Positions 22,519-33,240 are shown, counted from the first letter of the stretch. The stretch: 64,000 bases of DNA from Timema cristinae (GCA_039000515.1 JBCFYV010000001.1:15601928-15665927); one strand, 5' to 3'. Notes: a model not told the origin generated them from the letters alone. Translations and numbers: made by a program.

Positions 22519-22925
22519 GGTTGCTCCTAGCTGGTATAAACTGGATATTTATAGTTTCGTGAGGTCATCCCTAGCTGGTATAAACTGGATATTTCTAGTT
22601 TCGTGCGGTCATCCCTAGCTGGTATAAACTGGATATTTCTAGTTTCGTGCGGTCATCCCTAGCTGGTATAAACTGGATATTTATAGTTTCATGAGGTCAT
22701 CCCTAGCTGATATAAACAGGATATTTCTAGTTTCGTGCGGTCATCCCTAGCTGGTATAAACTGGATATTTATAGTTTCGTGAGGTCATCCCTAGCTGGTA
22801 TAAACTGGATATTTCTAGTTTCGTGCGGTCATCCCTAGCTGGTACAAAAAGGATATTTCTAGTTTCGTGCGGTCATCCCTAGCTGATATAAACAGGATAT
22901 TTGTGGCTCCCTCTCGTGGCCATCC
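22519..22925 (+). repeat. 44-bp tandem array, about 9 units
   Basis: The unit reads GGTCATCCCTAGCTGGTATA, then AACTGGATATTTCTAG, then TTTCGTGC. Unit starts fall every 44 bp (22563, 22607, 22651, 22695 and so on). Variants GTGC/GTGA and TTCT/TTAT alternate between units, which suggests duplication in multi-unit blocks. No unit was seen elsewhere in the window. Confidence 0.9.
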
Positions 22926-22929
22926 CTAA

Positions 22930-23250
22930 TAAACCCGCCAGGTAGATGCTGTCCTGTGACTATTGTAGAAGATGGATGAGACCTCGGACTGCCCCGGCCA
23001 CGCGATCTCATGAGGCTATTACAGGTCTTAGTCATCATCAGACAGGGCGCATGCGTGATCCGTGCACCAAATGTGGTCCAAGGGGGGAATACGGGTCACA
23101 GGGGGAGGGCGAGGGGAATATATGATCACAAGATGCTATCCATTATTGTTTTATTCGTATTCCCTTGTGATAGTGTGAAGCGACAAGTGTATAGATTTTA
23201 AAACTCGTTGAGAATTGATAGGAAGTGCACTTGGGAATATTCCTGTGTGC
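22930..23250. other. Unassigned sequence
   Basis: Moderately GC-rich single-copy DNA downstream of the array. The 63-codon frame at 23010-23201 has no recognised domain. Confidence 0.35.
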
Positions 23251-23337
23251 ACACCGCATCTTACCACCCGTCCAAAATATGTGCATTTAAATTATTGGTG
23301 GTCGAATTCTCTAGGCATCAATCTCTAAATAAATTGG

Positions 23338-23532
23338 TCCAGCCGAAGATGGTAAGATTGAGGTTTGAATCCCAGTCGTATGAATGGTATTTTTTCCCAA
23401 ATGGTTTTTCCCTTTAGCCACGCAAATGTAGGTACGCTTCCTCCAAATTCAACCTTACTCATCCTTAACGTATTTGGCAAAATTATTGCAGATGCCCCTA
23501 ACCAAAATGGGTAATAAGACGTGATGCTAAAA
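23338..23532 (+). mobile_element. SINE family A, degraded copy
   Basis: GAGGTTTGAATCCCAGTCGT (B box), CACGCAAATGTAGGTACGCT and a decayed tail ATGGGTAATAAGACGTGATG. Confidence 0.55.
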
Positions 23533-23571
23533 AACAAAACAAAAAAACTTACGGTATAGAAACGAGTAAGA

Positions 23572-23682
23572 TAACATTTAAAGGAAGTGGTCTCGCATTT
23601 GCATGGAGGGAGAGTGATAAATAATTTAAGGGGAGGAAAACGCACCCTCAGTACACCTAGTCGGGATTTTATCCATGACATC
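23572..23682 (-). mobile_element. SINE family A fragment
   Basis: GAAGTGGTCTCGCATTTGCA, then CACCCTCAGTACACCTAGTC. Body only, opposite in direction to the neighbouring copy. Confidence 0.5.
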
Positions 23683-23689
23683 CTCGTCG

Positions 23690-24232
23690 CGTTTGTTCAC
23701 GAGCCTAATTGTGTTTATTTTAGTAACTAATGTTTTAAATACGTTAGTTCAAAGCTCAGATAAGTAGAATATTGAATTTAATTTGAATTTGAGTAAGAAA
23801 ACTAGTTTTCAGACATATTTCAAGCACTACTCTAAACGCGATTTCAAAATGGAATAAATTATTTCACTTATTTTCAAATACTCTACAATCTGATTTTCAT
23901 AGGAAAACCATTATTTTAAAACTATTAACTCATGTTGCCCCAATGACGGAAATAAAAATATTACAATTTAATTAATAATGTAAAGAGAAACTATACAGTT
24001 ATCCAAAATGCGGTATTATTGGAAGTTTTTGATAACTTTTAAGATTATATTTTAATTAATGTATCAATTAGGATGTATTTATTTCTAGAATGTCAAACTT
24101 TAGAAACTTTAAATCAATGTTGGTGTTCTAAAGTGGGCTTGCTATAAAAATCAGGGCTTAAAATACATTTTGTTTATGTAGAAAATTGATTTTGCATCAG
24201 TTCTGCAAATTAAACAATTTGTGCTTGCTTTT

Positions 24233-24235
<3 letters not shown>
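23690..24235. other. AT-rich single-copy DNA
   Basis: No gene or recognised repeat. Confidence 0.45.

Positions 24236-24301
<66 letters not shown>
24236..24301. repeat. (TA)n microsatellite
   Basis: A pure TA run of roughly 60 bases; self-complementary and able to extrude as a cruciform. Confidence 0.95.
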
Positions 24302-24304
<3 letters not shown>

Positions 24305-24410
24305 GCTGCTTGTAAGCAACACCATTGCAAACACATCCATGTAGTCACTTTTCTTTGATCTGACCCTAAAAATAATTTCAAATCAATAATAATCAAACTT
24401 ACAGATGAAG

Positions 24411-24780
24411 TCTTAAGGTGGTCTTATAGTAAACGTGAGTTTGTGTAAGTATTTTGGTAATTTTTATGATAAAAAATGTTTTTGAACAAAATAAATCAAA
24501 CATTAATCAAATAGAAACACAGAGTTTAATTTTCTTCACGTAGTTATATCAATATTTCTTGAATACCTGTCAAGGATGTCCTGTAATTTAATGATAACTT
24601 TTTCTCTCCATTTAAAAAGTTTCTCATCTAATGTTGCTATGCTCATGACAGATATTCAACAACTGTTGATATCACCACGTGAAGATAGTTAAACTATGTT
24701 TCTTATATAGCTATATTTGATTTATTTTGACCAATAAAAAATTATTTATATAAAACTGTCCTTTTCTTGAGTCCCCTATA
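24411..24780. mobile_element. Family P palindromic MITE
   Basis: Left edge TCTTAAGGTGGTCTTATAGT. Centre inverted (TTTAAAAAGTTTCTCATCTA). Right inner arm ATTCAACAACTGTTGATATC. Confidence 0.75.
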
Positions 24781-24789
24781 GGCCTATGC

Positions 24790-25120
24790 CATCTTTAAGG
24801 GAAACCGGTGCTTTGGTGCCCAACGGGGCAATCCAGTCAACAGCGTCTTCATAAAGAACGTGACTCGTGTTGGTGTGGAAACAGAGAGCGGCGTTAAACG
24901 AACACGTTTTGAGCGACAATGGAGCGATCCACCTAATTAATGAAGCGTGATCGGCCCTCCCCACCCACCCCTCTAATCCCACTAACGTTTCACCCCCTAA
25001 CAAAAACATCACAGTTCGCCCTCTACCAGAGCTGGGGAAATTGCGATTTGTTACGGTCGGTTCTTCGGTTACTGACACGACGGTAGGGGGGGGGGGGGGG
25101 CTGAGGGGTAGGTATTCCAC
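24790..25120. promoter_or_regulatory. GC-richer single-copy island (candidate cis-regulatory module)
   Basis: Complex sequence with low repeat content inside the presumed Optix intron. It contains CCTAATTAATGAAGCG, which includes a TAATTA homeodomain site, and a G run at about 25086-25100. TTAATGAAGCGTG recurs exactly in the other GC-rich island at 43.1 kb. A frame of 124 codons on minus has no recognisable domain. Regulatory status is inference. Confidence 0.3.
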
Positions 25121-25459
25121 CTCCAATGAACCAACCAGTTGCCCGTTCACGTAGCTTAGTGGTAAGGGAAGCTCACTGAAGGTCTATTAGACCCTTTGTT
25201 GAGCCCAAGTACCACCTGGAGATTAAGGCGTTGTGATAGTCGATGCAGAAGTTCATACATGCCAGAAGCCAAGTGGGTTTATAACGTTATTGGGTGGAGC
25301 TGTCCAGCAGTGGGAGAACAAACAGGGGAGGAGGAAAATAGCAAGGACAGTACAATGTACTGCAAGACTCCCTCCCCCCCCACACGCCCTTATTAAATTA
25401 CATAGTTACCAATTACCTTTCATTTCCCGGGCATATATCTCTTAGGTATCAACAAAAAT

Positions 25460-25735
25460 TTGACTTTCAAAAGGGGAAAATCTCAGCTTTTAACATACAT
25501 ACCTAATCACGCTGTTCCCTTACGTGGCAAGCAAGAAACTGTGCATATATCCCAAAAAAACAACTCCGTCGTCATTTACTTTCTACACACTTCCCTATCC
25601 TTTCATAGTCCCTTTGCTTCAACAACATTCATATACCGAGTCATACATGTTCTTTTATTCTTAAAACTCTTAATAGCTATCTTTTTCACACATTCGTCTT
25701 CAACATTTAGTCATGTCTTACATGTTGTTCTTCAC
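25460..25735. other. Possible further decayed LINE sequence
   Basis: It abuts the reverse-transcriptase tail fragment on its 3' side (minus direction). The 145-codon plus-strand frame over this block is an antisense shadow and no confident translation was found here. Confidence 0.3.
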
Positions 25736-25736
25736 C

Positions 25737-25892
25737 TTATTTTTGATCCATACACACTTTACCTTCATATATTTGCTCCGTCACTCTATCCTCAGTCATC
25801 CTCTCGACTTGCCCAAACCAACGTAAGACACTTCTTACACACTGACCTATTGGATTTCATTTCAAACCACACTCTTTCAGCACCCATTCATT
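25737..25892 (-). pseudogene. Decayed LINE ORF2 C-terminal fragment
   Basis: The minus strand translates, with one internal stop, to NEWVLKECGLK, stop, NPIGQCVRSVLRWFGQVERM, then TEDRVTEQIYEGKVCMDQK and a stop. LRWFG-VERM followed by QIYEGKV is a well-known signature near the end of the reverse-transcriptase protein of some arthropod non-LTR retrotransposons. The surroundings show no intact reading frame, so this is a dead remnant. The clade cannot be settled from so short a piece. Confidence 0.7.
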
Positions 25893-25899
25893 ACTGACT

Positions 25900-25956
25900 C
25901 TCTCTTTATACATACACACACATACACACTCACATACACACACTCACACACACAGG
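25900..25956 (+). repeat. (CA)n-rich low-complexity tract
   Basis: An interrupted ACACAC / CATACACAC run. Confidence 0.8.
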
Positions 25957-26106
25957 TCATATAAAATAGTTCTGTGTTCATTCCAGTAAACACTAACCTC
26001 ATGTTCTGTTAAAAGTTTTGTCAATATTTAAACTAAGCGCAACATTTGATTAGTAATATATCAACTACATGAGCAACCCTCTTAAGTGCATGTGTATGAG
26101 CTTTTT

Positions 26107-26325
26107 ACCGATACCGTGGCTCAGGCGGTAATACTTCTATCTGCTTAGCTAAGGGTCACAGGTTCTGTTCCCGGCATGATCAAAAAAATACTTAGCGTTG
26201 ATGAAATTGTGTCTTCTATTTTCTTAGCGAGAGATCAACGGGGTAGGGAGGGGTGTTACGCCTATTCTAGAGTTAAGTTAGTTTGTAGGTCATGTCGATT
26301 CATAAATAGCACGTAAATAACCCAC
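26107..26325 (+). mobile_element. SINE family D, reference copy
   Basis: tRNA-like head CGTGGCTCAGGCGGTAATAC, B-box-like CACAGGTTCTGTTCCCGGCA, body AATTGTGTCTTCTATTTTCT, and tail GTAGGTCATGTCGATTCATA, then AATAGCACGTAAATAACC. The closing GCACGTAAATAACC parallels family C. Confidence 0.6.
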
Positions 26326-26689
26326 ATTACTGAATAAACAAAAACTAGAATTGAGCCACTATTTTAAGATGGTATAATTCCTGACACTAGAGGAATGTGA
26401 AAAGTATATGTTGATGTCTTAGGTTAAGCTAGATTGTAAGTAGTGTCTTGAAATATTATATCGTTGAAACAACGGCGTGGTGTGTATGTCAGTGGATTGT
26501 CTGAGCATCAACCCTTAGTTGGGTAGCCTACACTGGGGATGTTTTGTTCATACAGGGTTGTTTTCCTATGATCTCTCCAGGCGATATCGGAAGTAAATCA
26601 TTTAAAATTCTCCTTCCACTTCTTGTTTTATTACATTATTTATATTAATCCACAAATTGCCCCGACTATGCATATATGGATTATGGCAA

Positions 26690-27108
26690 TGTTTCTTAAT
26701 CTATCTCCAGTCGCGTATCTTTTTTGAGACCATCACCAAACCAGCCCACCCCTTTTATCTCTTCATTATAAATAAAATATAGCAAAAAAACCCTTATATT
26801 TTGTAAACGGTATGATAAACGGTATTTCCAAATTTTAATAAAATATTACTGTAGTTACATAAATAGCCTTTCCAAATTGTATAAGACATTTAATTTAAAC
26901 TTAAACAAAGCCGCGACCGAGGGAATGAAAGGCTTGCGAAAGTCCATACCATCTTGTCAAAATATGTGCTAATTTGTTTATCAGATTCACTTATTATCAA
27001 TTACTATATAATGATTAATAAAACTCAGTGGTATATTGCGTATCCCCTGAAATTCTTCCTGTACCCCTAGGGGCACGCGTACTACATTTTGAGTAGGGAA
27101 TAAACCAA
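26690..27108. mobile_element. Non-autonomous hAT-like element
   Basis: The left end reads ATGTTTCTTAATCTATCTCC, then AGTCGCGTATC and GAGACCATCACCAAACCAGC. The right end shows CCTGTACCCCTAGGGGCACG and CGTACTACATTTTGAGTA. Ends of the type TTTCTCAACC...GTACCCCTAGGGGTACG are characteristic of many animal hAT MITEs. No transposase is present. The 8-bp TSD could not be fixed. Confidence 0.5.
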
Positions 27109-27156
27109 AAGTATTTATGAAAAACATGGTGTAATGTAGTAAGGAAACGAATTATC

Positions 27157-27681
27157 AATACAAGAGTTGAATTCAATATAAAAATATAAATATACAACCA
27201 ATGAATATTGAAACTTTGATGTTTAACAAATATAGTGTAACAAATGTGAGTATGGAAGACTTAGATAAATATGACTAGATTGAAGATGAAATAAAAATAA
27301 AACTATTATGACATTATAAAAGTAAGACTATCTTACATAAAATACATATAACAGATAACATATTAAAAATAATAAATTAAAACATAATAGTTTAAGTCAA
27401 TAGATGAGTAAGAAACATGTGAATTGATAATATTATGGTTGCTAATTTGTTAAAGATTGGAGAATAAATTATAAATTGAAGTTTATATTTTTTAATATTG
27501 AATTCTTATCTGATTTGAATGCCCTTGTTCCTTTTTCAAGCTGGTATGAATCAGCTCAAAGTTGCTGCGACATGTTTCGGCGTAACAAATGACGCCATCA
27601 TCAGGCGTTAACGCCTTATTAAAGTTTCAATATTCATTGGTTGTATATTTATATTTTTATATTGAATTCAACTCTTGTATT
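27157..27681. mobile_element. Element with perfect 61-bp inverted repeats
   Basis: 27157-27217 and 27621-27681 are exact reverse complements over all 61 bases (left starts AATACAAGAGTTGAATTC; right ends GAATTCAACTCTTGTATT), separated by 403 bp. The spacer has no coding frame. Close to the right arm lies ACATGTTTCGGCGTAAC, then GACGCCATCATCAGGCG, a motif type seen in Penelope-like and other retroelement terminal repeats. The perfect identity implies a young element or recent inversion duplication. Confidence 0.65.
27574..27615 (-). ncRNA. Hammerhead-ribozyme-like core (tentative)
   Basis: On the minus strand CTGATGA is followed by T, then GGCG, a 10-nt loop, CGCC and GAAAC. This is the conserved hammerhead core, CUGAUGA / stem II / GAAA, with a four-pair stem II. 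Upstream lies the palindrome GGCGTTAACGCC, which could form stem I. I could not build a convincing stem III with a cleavable NUH triplet, so it may be a degenerate or merely look-alike ribozyme. Confidence 0.35.
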
Positions 27682-27689
27682 CAAAAGTA

Positions 27690-28095
27690 TTTAGTTAAAT
27701 ATGCTATTAGTTAGAGATATAATTAAGGAAGTATTTTTACTACCACTCTCATAATTGAATACAAATACTAATATCAGGCGTATGAATAGGTAGGCCTACA
27801 TAAAATTAGGTCTAGAAACAAAAAAATAGATACTATTTTACTCTATTATCATCATTATTTTATTGATAGCTTATTGATAATTTATATCAAAAGGAACAGC
27901 TGTAGATTACATGACTTGGCGTATGAATACGTGAAAATAGATATAGTAACATTTCTAGCTGAAAATTTAGTTGTAGTTAAGTAAGTTTTTTTTTATTTTT
28001 AGTTTTATAATCCATGAAAAAAAAATTGTAACGGTCATGCCACAGTTGCATCTATTACACATAATTAATAATTAATTAGTTAAAAAGTGTTATTT
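27690..28095. other. AT-rich DNA with repeat E terminus
   Basis: Contains a repeat E copy at 27909-27945 (ATGACTTGGCGTATGAATAC, then GTGAAAATAG) and the octamer TAGGCCTA at 27791. Confidence 0.45.
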
Positions 28096-28099
28096 GGTC

Positions 28100-28560
28100 T
28101 AGTTGAAATCGTGTCAGCCTCTGAGGTTATTAGACGAGATAATAAGAGCAGAACACAGCCATTTCATAACTACCAGTGGTAAAGAAAATGACTCGAATTA
28201 TAAAATGAGTAGAGGAAACCATAGGTATATAGAGTATAGGGCCGCAACGATATCATTATGGAACGAAATGAGGTTTCATTACAATAGTAATTTGTCGCGG
28301 TGACGTCATTAGCACTCCTTGTGCCAGCCAATAGCGAGAAAGCACGTTAATGTAAGGGAGGATTTAGATCAATCTTACTTATCACGTCACACGAACCGAC
28401 CTGCCGGCATATCTGATGAATACTTGTGTAGCAATCAGTGGTGGTCGCTTGAAAGATTTCAAGGGTGGGGGACTGGTGTCAAATTAGTTTCACCAACTTT
28501 TAGTTGGGGTTCGTCACCATGACGGCCTATGAAGGCTTACATGTACACTGGTTCGATCCT
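28100..28560. promoter_or_regulatory. Complex single-copy island (candidate cis-regulatory module)
   Basis: Higher GC and no recognised repeat. It contains CGGTGACGTCATTAG (a CRE-type TGACGTCA) at about 28299-28313, CAGCCAATAGCG (CCAAT) and ATCACGTCACACGAA. Two adjacent 66-67-codon frames have no recognised domain. A regulatory role is inferred only from composition and intronic position. Confidence 0.3.
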
Positions 28561-28615
28561 ATTAGGTTACTGAAAATAAAATAATTGTTAATTAATTCAC
28601 CTGATATTTTTTCAC

Positions 28616-28795
28616 ATAACCTTAGTACCCGTTAAGGTTATACGTTTACATTAACTATAGCGGAGGATGTTTAACCGCATTTGCATGGAGAGAAAGTGGA
28701 AAACCATTGAGGGAAAACCACCCTTTGTACACCCGATCGGGATTTGAACCCCGATATCTTCATCATTGAGAGTGTAACGCCATTTAGACCAACTT
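28616..28795 (-). mobile_element. SINE family A copy
   Basis: Tail (reverse) TTAGTACCCGTTAAGGTTAT, B box region GATCGGGATTTGAACCCCGA. Confidence 0.65.
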
Positions 28796-28799
28796 TTTT

Positions 28800-29100
28800 T
28801 CAACCGATGTACCTCAAAGGCTCAACATATGTGCAGTGGGGGTTTGGGGAGAGCTTATAAGGAAGCGAGAACAGATTTTTGGGATAAAAATTAATCTATT
28901 TTAAATCCATGTAGAACAGTATTATTCTAAAATTTTCTAAAATACAATTATTATAATTTTAGTTACTTAAATTTTAAACTCAATCTTTAACACAAGTTAT
29001 TTTAATGATAAAAACTTTCCTTTTAAAAACTGTTGGTGTGTCTTGACAATTTAAGTATCTTATTCAGTGAGCGAGTTGTAAAATTTTGAAACTTGTTTCC
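28800..29100. other. Unassigned AT-rich sequence
   Basis: No gene or recognised repeat. Confidence 0.4.
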
Positions 29101-29105
29101 TTGCA

Positions 29106-29200
29106 TCATGGTTCGCAAACTCACGGCCTGCGGGTCGCATTCAACCCGCGAGACATATCTGACCTGCCCGAATGTCTGTAATAGCCTAATTTATATTACT
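29106..29200 (+). mobile_element. hAT-type terminal fragment
   Basis: ATGGTTCGCAAACTCACGGC, then CTGCGGGTCGCATTCAACCC. This matches the common GGTTCGCAAACT-CGGCCCGCGGGCC type of hAT MITE end. No partner end was found nearby. Confidence 0.5.
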
Positions 29201-29329
29201 ATCCGACCTGCACAATTTTGAATAATAAAAAAACACATAAACCTATTTCAAACTTAGCTATAATATCTAGTAACTCTAAATACTTGATTGTGGGAATTTT
29301 TATTCACTTAATTTAATCAAAAATGACCC

Positions 29330-29572
29330 ACTTTAGTGCCACATGGTCTAAGACGCTACTTTTACAGTAAACTAGACTACTTATGACTGAATGCTCGAGG
29401 TTCGTATCTTGATTGGGTGTACTAAGTTTTCTTTTTTCAAAATTGTTATCCACTCTCCTTCTACGCAAATGCAGGTATACTTCCTCTAAATATAACCTTC
29501 CTAATCCTGAAAACCACCAGAGTAATTAGTGCATAAGCGAATAACCCGAGCGGGTAGTAAGACGTGGTGCTG
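29330..29572 (+). mobile_element. SINE family A copy
   Basis: Head TAGTGCCACATGGTCTAAGA, B box GAGGTTCGTATCTTGATTGG, tail AATAACCCGAGCGGGTAGTA, then AGACGTGGTGCT. The hairpin stem is kept (CCCG/CGGG) although the loop differs. Confidence 0.8.
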
Positions 29573-29691
29573 GAAAAAAATAATCTTGGATTACTTCGCT
29601 AACCCACGTAGCCTAAACATCTCGGCAAATATAGGTTATTAAATATTTTTAATATCTATTAATGATTTTAAATACATAGCATCAAAAAACT

Positions 29692-29940
29692 ATTATAGAG
29701 CTACATTGGTGGTCACGCGGATTAAACGTCAGGCTACTAGGGTCTTTTTCCGGTGTCAGGGCGGTTAAGAGTTCAAATTCCAGTCTGTCTTATAGAAGAT
29801 GATTGTTCTTAGATTGTTTTTCCGCATTCTCTTGACTCAAATGTGGTTACTTTTACTCTAAATTATATACCTTCTTCCTTCCTTTACTACAAGCTTTATT
29901 AAAATGTACATATTCGGGACGGGCAGTAAGACACGGTGTA
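29692..29940 (+). mobile_element. SINE family A-like copy, divergent head
   Basis: Head TGGTGGTCACGCGGATTAAA, B box AGAGTTCAAATTCCAGTCTG, tail ATTCGGGACGGGCAGTAAGA, then CACGGTGTA. Confidence 0.6.
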
Positions 29941-30026
29941 GAAACAAAAGTATCGAATATAACTGAGCAAATATGTTTGTTAAGCTGTGGTCCGCAGTAC
30001 GCCCCGAGTTTGTAAATTAATTGGTT

Positions 30027-30120
30027 TGGACCAATGGTATTCAACCTGGGGTACGCGTATCCTCAGGGAGCATACCAAATCATTTTAGGGGTTATGTACA
30101 ATTATACATAGGCTATATAG
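30027..30120 (+). mobile_element. hAT-type terminal fragment
   Basis: GGTATTCAACCTGGGGTACG, then CGTATCCTCAGGGAGCATAC, the classic GGTTCTCAACCTGGGGTACGCG form of hAT ends. It is followed by two direct copies of CCGACCTTTGAAAATCCGTC (about 30130-30182). Confidence 0.5.
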
Positions 30121-30239
30121 TAGACCCACATCTGACCTTTGAAAATCCGTCTCGTCCCAATCCGACCTTTGAAAATCCGTCTTGTCGCCATATCCGACCG
30201 TCCCACACCGGTTCTTGCCTGTGAGTTACTGCCTATTTT

Positions 30240-30450
30240 TTCTAGCAACCGTTTGGGTTATACGCTTATGTACTAATTACGCTTATGGGTTAGGAAGTTT
30301 GGAAGGTTGAATTTTGAGGAAGCGAACCCACATTGTTGTGGTATAAAGAAGGAAAACCATTTATAAAAAACCACCCCCAGTTCACCCAACTGAGATTCGA
30401 ACGGAGATACCCAAACATTCTCAGATATCGCACCCGATAGGCCTGTACCC
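30240..30450 (-). mobile_element. SINE family A copy
   Basis: AGCAACCGTTTGGGTTATAC (tail reversed), AGTTCACCCAACTGAGATTC (body), head degraded. Confidence 0.6.
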
Positions 30451-31530
30451 TATTTGTCAACTCATGCGATCTATAATGAACCTCACGATCTGCTAAAAAT
30501 AACTAAAAAAAGGAAAACTAACCGAGGTTCTAGAGCTTTCATACATCGTGTTATTATTCCACTAATGATCAAACCTACAAGAGGCTGAAAAAATAACAGA
30601 AAACCATTTGTAGAAAAATAAGTCACAAACATGGAAAAACACACACAAATAATAATAACACACGACATCATATATTATTTCCCATTCCTGTCTTTTTTTT
30701 TATAAGATATTTAATATACATACATATATATTCACGAGCAAGTTTTGTATGTGTTGGGAACTACGTCATGAGACCAACATCCTAACGTCAATCAAAATGA
30801 CACAAAAGAAAACGTCACACAAGCAAAATACTCCATAGAGAGAGAGAGAAAGGAAATTAATTATCCTCTCCATTTTCGTCGCGTTTCTAACACCCCAATT
30901 TCTCCCCCTTCCCTACCTCCTCTATCATCCTTTCTCTCTCTCAATCTTTCATGTATTTTCTCTCCACCCCTCTCTTTTGGCGCTCAGCGATAGTCATCTG
31001 TTTCCCTACCTAGCATGCAGGGACCTGGCAGATTAAAGAGAAATTCGGTGTGTGCCGCCGCTCTGCAGTTAATGACACCTTGCGTAATTAAGAGTAAGGG
31101 GAGGGGTAGTGGTGGGAGGGGGGAGGGCGTAATAGACCTCTCCTGAGAAGTTAGACTACCTGCTTGGATCAACTTTGGAGGCTTGGTGTCTCAAAGAGGG
31201 TGGTTTTGGTTCTCTCTTAAAAAAAAAAAAAAAAGAGAGGGGGAGGGTAGCCCCAAAGGCACGCGTGCTTAATTTGTCACTAGCAAGTCATTTTCTTGCT
31301 TCATTTTAGAATATTTTATTCAAAGTACAGTTTTAGTCAAAAGTAATTTTATTTTAGTTCAAAGCACACATTCATTTTTAGATACTAGAGTACCCAATCG
31401 AACGTTAAACGAATTAAAAATTTGGCTTATTAATATATTTTTTTAAATTTAACAAAAAATCAAAGTAAAATATAAGAGTACAAAAAACCTTTAATAAAAG
31501 AACTTTTAATTCTGACGTAATTCCTTAAAG
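30451..31530. other. Single-copy DNA with a pyrimidine-rich, GC-richer island
   Basis: 30840-31250 has CT-rich runs, AGTTAATGACACCTTGCGTA and AATTAAGAG. No gene. It is a weaker candidate regulatory island. Confidence 0.35.
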
Positions 31531-31539
31531 GCTCATAGC

Positions 31540-31895
31540 CAAAAAGTTTTTTTAATCTAATTTATTCTTTTAGTTTCAAAAAGGTTTTTTCGTTGTTAAT
31601 ATATTCTCATAGTTTCAAAGAGGTTTTGTTATATCTGATAGATTTCCCTACAACCAAAGTGATTGTTATATTTAATATACTTCCCTATATCCAAAGATAT
31701 TGTCTGTAGTTTTTGTATATTTCCCTACATTCAAAGATATTTTGCTATAGTTGATCATTTTCCTATATTCAAAGTGATTTTGCTATATTTAATAAATTTC
31801 TTTACATCCAAAAATATTTCCTATATTTGATAGATTTCCCTACATCCAAAGAGATTTGCTATATTTGATAAATTCCCCTACATCTAAAGGGTTTG
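31540..31895 (+). repeat. Degenerate tandem array, period about 41-45 bp
   Basis: About eight loose units, each with TTTCCCTACATCCAAAGA followed by a TTTTGCTATATTTGATA-like segment. The irregular spacing indicates an old, decaying satellite. Confidence 0.7.
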
Positions 31896-32630
31896 GTTAT
31901 ATAATCCGGAGCATTGAGAGGGTGTGATAGAATAAAGGCATAGTGAGAAAAAATGCAGACATAAAGAGTTTCATGAAGATCATTTTGTACGACTGACCTG
32001 TCCTAAATGACGAAACGACTCAAGATGATGATTTCCCTTGAACCTTTAAACAACACATTGGTCTAGTATGATAACATGTCAAACTAAATGAATAGAAACC
32101 GTTAACTTCTGCCGATAGTCAAAAGAAATGGCTGTTCAGTTCTATAACGAATCGTATTGTTCGCCATATTTTGTTCTGACACACACATGGTATTATTGTA
32201 GTATCACTTATGGGCTAATGAAGATAACAGACAGACAGCCCTTTTAGGTAACAAAAGCCAACATTAGCTGTGAGCGAGACATTAACAGAACTTACAACGT
32301 ATCTTCCAAGTGACATCTAGAGGTATAAGTGTAAGTGTCCAGTGAATAATATTAATGGTGGCACATATAAAAGGATACACCAGTCTTTTGTGTGCGATTG
32401 TAATTATTAGTTTTTCCATGTGGTATCTACTAACAGGTCTTGATAAAAAGTACTATTCGTTGGCTGAGGAACAAAAATGTCTCAAGTCAATGTTTTACGT
32501 TTGGAGTTTGTTCGAGATAGTCTTCCCACCTTTCGGAGTTTCAATTACGAGTTCATATGACGTTGGTTGGATCCTACATTGTGATAAAAACAATAGTTAT
32601 CATCGACCAAGAGTGGTGAAATCTTGTGTT
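31896..32630. other. Single-copy DNA, no gene seen
   Basis: Moderately complex sequence. A 96-codon frame (32355-32645) begins with an ATG and carries a hydrophobic N-terminal run, but it has no recognised domain and its end runs into the neighbouring MITE. Confidence 0.35.
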
Positions 32631-32632
32631 AA

Positions 32633-33022
32633 GATGGTAGCGTAAAGAAAGCGAGAATAGGTAAGTGGTTTTGCAGTTTTTATAGCAAAACAGTGTTGTT
32701 TAAAATAAATCAAATATTTCTTCAGTAGAAACAGAGAGTTTAATTTTCTTCACGTGGTGACATCAACAGTTGTCGAATATCTGTCAAAGGTGTCCTGGAA
32801 TTTAATGACAACTTTTTCTCTTATTTAAAAAGTTTCTCATCTAATGCCGCTATACTCATGACATATATTCAACAAATGTTGATATCACCACATGAAGACA
32901 AAATTAAACTATATGTTACTACTGGAGCAATATTTTATTTATTGTGACAAAAAAAAGTTTTGCTATAAAAACTGCAAAAACACAGGCCTTTTCTCAAGTC
33001 CTACACATATCCACCTTAACTT
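32633..33022. mobile_element. Family P palindromic MITE
   Basis: Left TTAAGATGGTAGCG, right ATCCACCTTAAC. Centre inverted (TTAAAAAGTTTCTCATCTAA). Confidence 0.75.
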
Positions 33023-33240
33023 GACCATTTGTCATTTCATCTCTCTGTTTGTCTGTCTGGATCTTTGTTACCCAATAGCTGTCAACTGCTTGGACCAATA
33101 ATTTTAACGAAATTTGGCAGTGACATTATTTGAACTTAGGCCAAACAATATATTCACATTTAAAAAAAATCTGTTTATTTGTTTCAAAACGGCGGCTATT
33201 TGAAATGAATATTTTCAATGTTTGTTGCAACCCTTATGAT
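33023..33240. mobile_element. Probable LINE-type 3' end remnant
   Basis: TCTGTTTGTCTGTCTGGATC, then GACCAATAATTTTAACGAAA and TTTGGCAGTGAC. This GTCTGTCTG...ACGAAATTTGGCA arrangement is frequent in arthropod non-LTR element 3' regions. Only the motif supports it. Confidence 0.35.

Noticed and set aside
22519..22925. CRISPR-like array
   Set aside because: The 44-bp units are contiguous with no unique spacers, and this is eukaryotic nuclear DNA.
24236..24301. Tyr-Ile repeat peptide in a minus-strand frame
   Set aside because: Simple translation of the (TA)n microsatellite.
25143..25210. A-box-like TAGCTTAGTGGTAAG as a tRNA or SINE head
   Set aside because: No B box follows at the right distance.
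26107..26180. Possible functional tRNA gene
   Set aside because: A and B boxes are present but acceptor and anticodon arms do not pair well and the sequence continues into a SINE body; the same holds for all tRNA-like heads in the window.
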